Positions 7,764-11,078 of a stretch of 11,078 nucleotides of DNA are shown here, in pieces. Position numbers and translations under genes: made by a program. Each line of letters starts with the position of its first letter. The first letter of the stretch is position 1. The stretch is from an uncultured Clostridia bacterium (lineage in GTDB: Bacteria > Bacillota > Clostridia > Oscillospirales > Acutalibacteraceae): contig CALYOC010000011.1 of the NCBI GenBank assembly GCA_945227095.1, forward strand, positions 1 to 11,078, written 5' to 3'. The notes beneath the pieces were generated by a model, which saw nothing but the letters and a program-made list of their open reading frames with translations, was not told the DNA's origin and did not search any database.

Positions 7764-7776
7764 ATTGACACCTTCT
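7761..7776 (-). promoter_or_regulatory. mutL ribosome site with overlapping start-stop codon pair
   Basis: Read on the minus strand, AGAAGG is followed by TGTCAATGTGAAA. The mutL GTG (7763-7761) sits 7 nt from the ribosome site. An out-of-frame ATG (7765-7763) sits 5 nt from it and is followed at once by TGA, giving the minimal reading frame AUGUGA. Ribosomes using that ATG would stop after one codon or restart at the GTG, so mutL output could be damped. The layout is directly visible; its effect is inference. Confidence 0.5.
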
Positions 7777-7787
7777 TTCAGATATAA

Positions 7788-10391
7788 TTAAAGTTCCTTT
7801 GCTCTGCTTACGAGCTTATAAAGCTCGGAGAGCGCCTCAATGGGAGTTAAGGTGTTGACATCTATCAATTTAAGTTTATTTACTATCTCTTCACCCAAAC
7901 CGCTGCCAAAGCTCATTTGCTCATTCTCCGCAGGCTCCTGCGCCTTGATAATAACGCGCGGTGCAGAGGAGCTTTCAAGTTCGCCGAGCACTTCCTTTGC
8001 CCTCTTGATAACCGGCGCGGGCACTCCCGCCAGGGAAGCGACATCTATTCCGTAGCTGTCGTCAGTTCCGCCCGGCACAATGCGGCGAAGAAATGTAATA
8101 TCGTTTCCTCTCTTTTTGACCGCGATGTTGTAATTCTTCACTCCGCGGCACTCCTGCTCAAGCACAGTCAACTCGTGATAATGAGTGGCAAAAAGTGTTT
8201 TTGCACCTATGCTCTTTTTATCCGCCGTATATTCCAAAACGGCGCGGGCAATACTCATACCGTCAAAGGTCGAAGTACCCCTGCCGATTTCATCATAAAT
8301 AATCAGGCTCTTGTCGGTTGCGTTTTTGAGAATGTTGGCGACCTCGTTCATTTCCACCATAAAGGTTGATTGTCCCGAAGCCAAGTCATCCGAAGCGCCC
8401 ACCCTGGTGAAAATACTGTCAACAATTCCGATATGCGCCTTAGAAGCCGGCACAAATGAACCCACCTGCGCCATAAGCGTAATTACCGCTACCTGTCGCA
8501 TAAAGGTTGACTTACCCGCCATATTGGGCCCGGTGATAATCGCGACACGGTTGTCCGAGCAATCCAAAAGCGCGTCGTTCGGAACAAACGGAGAGTCCTT
8601 TGCCATTTGCTCTACCACCGGGTGTCTGCCGTCCCTGATTTCGATAATATCACTCTCGTCCACATCAGGTCTTACAAAATCATTGGCTGCCGCAACCTGC
8701 GCCAATGAATACACCGCGTCCGCACGCGCAATACTGTCCGCGGTGCGCTGTATTCTCGCTATCTCCTGCGCCGCCTTGTCCCTGACGGCACAGAAAATTT
8801 CATTTTCAAGTACAACCGCCCTCTCGCGAGCAGATAATATCTTATTTTCAAGTTGTTTTAGTTCGTCCGTTATATATCTTTCACAATTTGTGAGAGTTTG
8901 CTTTCTGATATAGGTTTCCGGTACAAGCTCTTTAAATGAATTGGTGACTTCTATGTAATATCCGTAAACCTTGTTATAGCCGATTCGCAGCTTTTTGATT
9001 CCGGTGCTCTCCCTCTCCCGCTTCTCAATATCCTCAAGATACGACGAGGCATTTTTCATTATGTCGTTTAATTCATCGAGAGAGCTGTTAAAGCCTGCCC
9101 TTATCATACCGCCCTCTCTGACGGAAAAAGGCGGCTCCTCAACAATAGCGCTGTCAATTAGGTTTTTAATATCCTCGACAGGGTCCATATCCGTGTAACA
9201 CGATTTGAGAAATTCACATTTACTGTCTTTGAGTAAATCCCTCAGTGCCGGCACCTGTCCCAGAGCGCCGGAAAGTGCGCGAAGCTCCTTGGCATTCGCC
9301 GTTTTGTAAGCAATTCGGGAAATTATCCTCTCTAAATCGAGGATTCCCGACAAATTCTCCTTTATCTCGGAGCGCTTAATTACATCTTTAAAAAGCTCCT
9401 CGACGGCATTTGCACGCTTATTTATCTGCGCGGCATTTACCAAGGGCTTTTCAATCCATGAGCGAAGCATTCGCTTGCCCATAGCGGTTCCCGTCTTGTC
9501 AAGTACCCAGAGCAGACTGCCGCGCTTTTCACCCGAACGCATACTCTCGCAAAGTTCGAGGTTGCGCCGCGTGCTCGCGTCAAGCTTCATAAACTGACTC
9601 TCGGTGTATATGTCAAGCTGACCGATATTGCAAACATTGGTTTTCTGCGTTTGTTCAAGGTATTCAAGAGATATTCCGACGGCGTTTATCACGCTCTCGT
9701 CCTGTAACTGCTGTGCCGAAGCGCTGCCGGGAAACTGCGCGAGTATCTTACTCTTAAACGCTGCGGTATCGTAATCCTCCGCACCCCTTACATTTACAAT
9801 GCACTCCGGTCTGCTCTGCGCGAACACCTTTACCTGTCTGCCTGCGGCGGCTGCAACGGTGAGAATCATCGACGGGGGCAAAACGCCTGTGCGCGCGTCC
9901 ACATGGATTATTCCCACAGACCTTCCGCTCAAATGAGCCGCGTGAATCGCGCCGGTTGAAATATCAACAAAGCATACGCCGATATCTTTACCGCCGAGAT
10001 AAACACTTCCCAAATAATTGTTCTTTCCCTCATCAAGCATACTGCTGTCAAAGGCTGTGGCGGGTGTGACTATGCGAATGACATCGCGCTTAACTATACC
10101 CTTTGCCTTGGCGGGATCCTCCGTCTGCTCGCAGATAGCCACCTTATATCCCCTGGAAACAAGGCGCGCAATATAACTGTCGGCACTGTGAAACGGCACT
10201 CCGCACATCGGGGCGCGCTCCTCCTGACCGCAATCTCTACCGGTGAGCACGAGTTCAAGTTCTTTGGACGCAATTTTTGCGTCTTCAAAAAACATCTCGT
10301 AAAAATCACCCAAGCGAAACATAAGAATTGCATTGGGATAATCCTTTTTAATCTGAAAATACTGCTTCATCATCGGTGACAATTCAGCCAT
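7788..10391 (-). CDS. mutS: DNA mismatch repair protein MutS
   Basis: Recognises mispairs and small loops and starts mismatch repair with MutL. The 867-aa product has the mismatch-reading FYE motif at 30-32 (FRLGDFYEMFFEDA), connector and lever regions, the clamp region (GYNKVYGYYIEVT, 471-483), and the ABC-type ATPase: Walker A GPNMAGKST (621-629), STFMVEMNEVANIL (675-688), Walker B YDEIGRGTSTFDG (699-711) and ATHYHELT (735-742). The C-terminus has a plausible dimerisation helix pair (DVNTLTPIEALSELYKL, 844-860). The length is typical of MutS1. I place the start at the ATG of 10391 because AGAGGTG (10398-10404) lies 6 nt upstream and MAELSPMMKQYFQIK aligns with the family N-terminus. A GTG at 10433 would add 14 unrelated residues and lies in a hairpin loop. 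It is followed 24 nt later by mutL. Confidence 0.97.
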   Translation of the reverse strand: MAELSPMMKQYFQIKKDYPNAILMFRLGDFYEMFFEDAKIASKELELVLTGRDCGQEERAPMCGVPFHSADSYIARLVSRGYKVAICEQTEDPAKAKGIVKRDVIRIVTPATAFDSSMLDEGKNNYLGSVYLGGKDIGVCFVDISTGAIHAAHLSGRSVGIIHVDARTGVLPPSMILTVAAAAGRQVKVFAQSRPECIVNVRGAEDYDTAAFKSKILAQFPGSASAQQLQDESVINAVGISLEYLEQTQKTNVCNIGQLDIYTESQFMKLDASTRRNLELCESMRSGEKRGSLLWVLDKTGTAMGKRMLRSWIEKPLVNAAQINKRANAVEELFKDVIKRSEIKENLSGILDLERIISRIAYKTANAKELRALSGALGQVPALRDLLKDSKCEFLKSCYTDMDPVEDIKNLIDSAIVEEPPFSVREGGMIRAGFNSSLDELNDIMKNASSYLEDIEKRERESTGIKKLRIGYNKVYGYYIEVTNSFKELVPETYIRKQTLTNCERYITDELKQLENKILSARERAVVLENEIFCAVRDKAAQEIARIQRTADSIARADAVYSLAQVAAANDFVRPDVDESDIIEIRDGRHPVVEQMAKDSPFVPNDALLDCSDNRVAIITGPNMAGKSTFMRQVAVITLMAQVGSFVPASKAHIGIVDSIFTRVGASDDLASGQSTFMVEMNEVANILKNATDKSLIIYDEIGRGTSTFDGMSIARAVLEYTADKKSIGAKTLFATHYHELTVLEQECRGVKNYNIAVKKRGNDITFLRRIVPGGTDDSYGIDVASLAGVPAPVIKRAKEVLGELESSSAPRVIIKAQEPAENEQMSFGSGLGEEIVNKLKLIDVNTLTPIEALSELYKLVSRAKEL

Positions 10392-10397
10392 ATTACA

Positions 10398-10404
10398 CAC
10401 CTCT
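10398..10404 (-). promoter_or_regulatory. mutS: mutS ribosome binding site that fixes the start
   Basis: AGAGGTG on the minus strand lies 6 nt before the ATG at 10391. No comparable site precedes the GTG at 10433, so this site decides between the two in-frame starts. Confidence 0.8.
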
Positions 10405-10421
10405 AAATAACATAATCTGTC

Positions 10422-10452
10422 CGGGTAATTCACCGCGGCGAAATATTACCCG
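10422..10452 (-). other. Inverted repeat between the RicA-like gene and mutS
   Basis: A perfect 8-bp inverted repeat, CGGGTAAT at 10422-10429 against ATTACCCG at 10445-10452, encloses a 15-nt GC-rich loop containing CCGCGG. It begins 15 nt after the upstream stop codon and ends 30 nt before the mutS start. Minus-strand transcript lacks a U-run after the stem, so it does not look like an efficient intrinsic terminator. It may be an attenuator, processing site or stabiliser that separates mutS expression from its upstream neighbour. Confidence 0.4.
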
Positions 10453-10467
10453 AAAAATCTCTCGGAA

Positions 10468-10884
10468 TTAGTGACAGCCGCCGCAGGTTGAACAGTCGTG
10501 AGTGCAATCCTGCGCGTTGGGGTCACAGGTGAGCGGGTCCTCTCCGTTAAGGCTCATAGCGAGAATTGAGTTAATCTCATTTGCAAGCGCTTCAAGCTCC
10601 TGCTGTGCCTTTTGGTATGCGCTCATATTTTCATTTGCCATAATCTCGTTATACAAAGCGGCATAATCATTGTTGAGCTTTTCAATCTTTTCCTTGTCCT
10701 TCTCGGCGTCGGGCTTGCCCATTTCCTGATTGAAGTTCATAACAAGGATATTGAGCTGTCCTATCTTATCCTGAAGCACGGCGTCCTCGTCGTTTTTCTT
10801 CTTAGCCTGTTCAAGAGCGGTATAACGCTCATCCTTTTGAATTGCTACGCCAAGTTCTCTTGTGAGTTGTAAAATATCTGCCAT
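10468..10884 (-). CDS. RicA/YlbF-family protein with C-terminal cysteine cluster
   Basis: Small helical cytoplasmic protein of the YlbF/YmcA family. In B. subtilis, YmcA (RicA), YlbF (RicF) and YaaT (RicT) form a complex that binds [4Fe-4S] clusters and directs RNase Y-dependent mRNA processing, affecting competence, sporulation and biofilm. The 138-aa product is a charged helical bundle (about 1-112), followed by a tail with five cysteines (120, 127, 131, 134, 137) ending CSTCGGCH, well suited to metal or Fe-S binding. Its position between miaB and mutS matches ymcA in B. subtilis, which favours RicA over RicF, but sequence alone does not separate them, so no symbol is given. The ATG at 10884 has AAGGAG (10892-10897) at 7 nt and lies 21 nt after the miaB terminal stop. 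A Zn role for the tail is an alternative. Confidence 0.85.
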   Translation of the reverse strand: MADILQLTRELGVAIQKDERYTALEQAKKKNDEDAVLQDKIGQLNILVMNFNQEMGKPDAEKDKEKIEKLNNDYAALYNEIMANENMSAYQKAQQELEALANEINSILAMSLNGEDPLTCDPNAQDCTHDCSTCGGCH

Positions 10885-10905
10885 TGTATTTCTCCTTAAA
10901 AAATA

Positions 10906-11078
10906 TTATATAATTTCGCCTTTGACAATCCATGTCAACGCGTCAATTACCCTTACATTTACGAAATTTCCGACTACGCTGTCGGGTGCTTTAAATTCAA
11001 TTATCACATTGCTGTCCGTGCGGCCGGTTATAAAGAATTAAATTTTCGTTTTCCCCTCGTCGAGTACTTTATACACCT
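10906..11078 (-). pseudogene. miaB: 3' end of miaB (tRNA-2-methylthio-N6-dimethylallyladenosine synthase), interrupted by an in-frame stop
   Basis: MiaB is a radical-SAM Fe-S enzyme that adds a methylthio group to i6A37 of tRNA, acting after MiaA. Only the C-terminal TRAM (tRNA-binding) region is in the window. Codons at 11041-11076 read VYKVLDEGKTKI, then TAA at 11038-11040, then 43 further codons in the same frame that still look like MiaB: FFITGRTDSNVIIEF..., a VVGNFVNVRVIDA segment and the end TWIVKGEII before TAA at 10906-10908. The spacing across the stop fits an intact TRAM domain with one codon turned into a stop. So miaB is either truncated by about 44 residues, a recent pseudogene, or affected by a base error near the sequence end. 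The catalytic domain is outside the window. Synteny with the RicA-like gene and mutS supports the identity. Confidence 0.75.

Noticed and set aside
8311..8913. 200-codon open frame on the plus strand
   Set aside because: It is antisense to the conserved mutS ATPase and clamp coding, with no recognisable protein features or convincing ribosome site.
10392..10433. GTG at 10433 as the mutS start, adding 14 residues
   Set aside because: The extension does not resemble MutS N-termini, lacks a ribosome site and lies in a hairpin loop; the ATG at 10391 has AGAGGTG 6 nt upstream.
10905..10938. Perfect TTGACA (10933-10938) and TATAAT (10905-10910) boxes before the RicA-like gene
   Set aside because: The spacer is 22 nt, too long for a sigma-A promoter; a TTGTCA nearby gives only 12 nt to the same -10. 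AT-rich chance match is more likely.
1..11078. CRISPR arrays, insertion sequences, tRNA or rRNA genes, prophage or defence genes
   Set aside because: No direct repeats, terminal inverted repeats, transposase-like frames or tRNA-like folds were seen; the window is dense housekeeping coding on one strand.

Overview
The window carries ten genes, all on the minus strand, so transcription runs from the high coordinates to the low. The gene set (SepF, DivIVA, a RicA/YlbF-type protein, a MutL with its own endonuclease site, Shine-Dalgarno-led starts) points to a monoderm Firmicute, most likely a Clostridia member of the Oscillospiraceae/Ruminococcaceae type. That placement rests on gene content and order and has not been tested with a tree.

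Layout in transcription order: the 3' end of miaB (tRNA ms2i6A37 methylthiotransferase) with an in-frame stop codon at 11038-11040; a RicA/YlbF-family protein with a five-cysteine tail (10468-10884); mutS (7788-10391); mutL (5817-7763); miaA (4885-5817); a membrane-anchored HlyD-like adaptor protein (3613-4869); a YggS-type PLP-binding protein (2910-3635); sepF (2289-2846); divIVA (1027-2205); a strong hairpin terminator (989-1021); and the 5' third of ileS (1-943), cut by the window edge. Gaps are short or negative from miaB to divIVA (longest 83 nt), so these genes probably form one long operon or a chain of overlapping units. No gene-free stretch exceeds 85 nt.

The region joins two gene blocks that lie apart in Bacillus subtilis. 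One is miaB-ymcA(ricA)-mutS-mutL with miaA (tRNA A37 modification plus mismatch repair). The other is ylmE-sepF-divIVA-ileS at the end of the division cluster. The HlyD-like gene sits at the join. Genes that often accompany these blocks in Bacillus (cotE, hfq, ylmG, ylmH) are absent here.

Functionally, MutS and MutL form the mismatch repair core. MiaA makes i6A37 and MiaB thiomethylates it, so the first and last steps of one tRNA modification flank mutSL. SepF and DivIVA act at the division septum and poles. YggS controls PLP balance. The items most worth attention are the interrupted miaB, the HlyD-like protein with no transporter partner in view, the Cys-rich RicA-like tail beside an Fe-S enzyme gene, a DivIVA with an altered membrane-contact loop and a long acidic tail ending in lysines, and an AUGUGA start-stop element over the mutL start codon.
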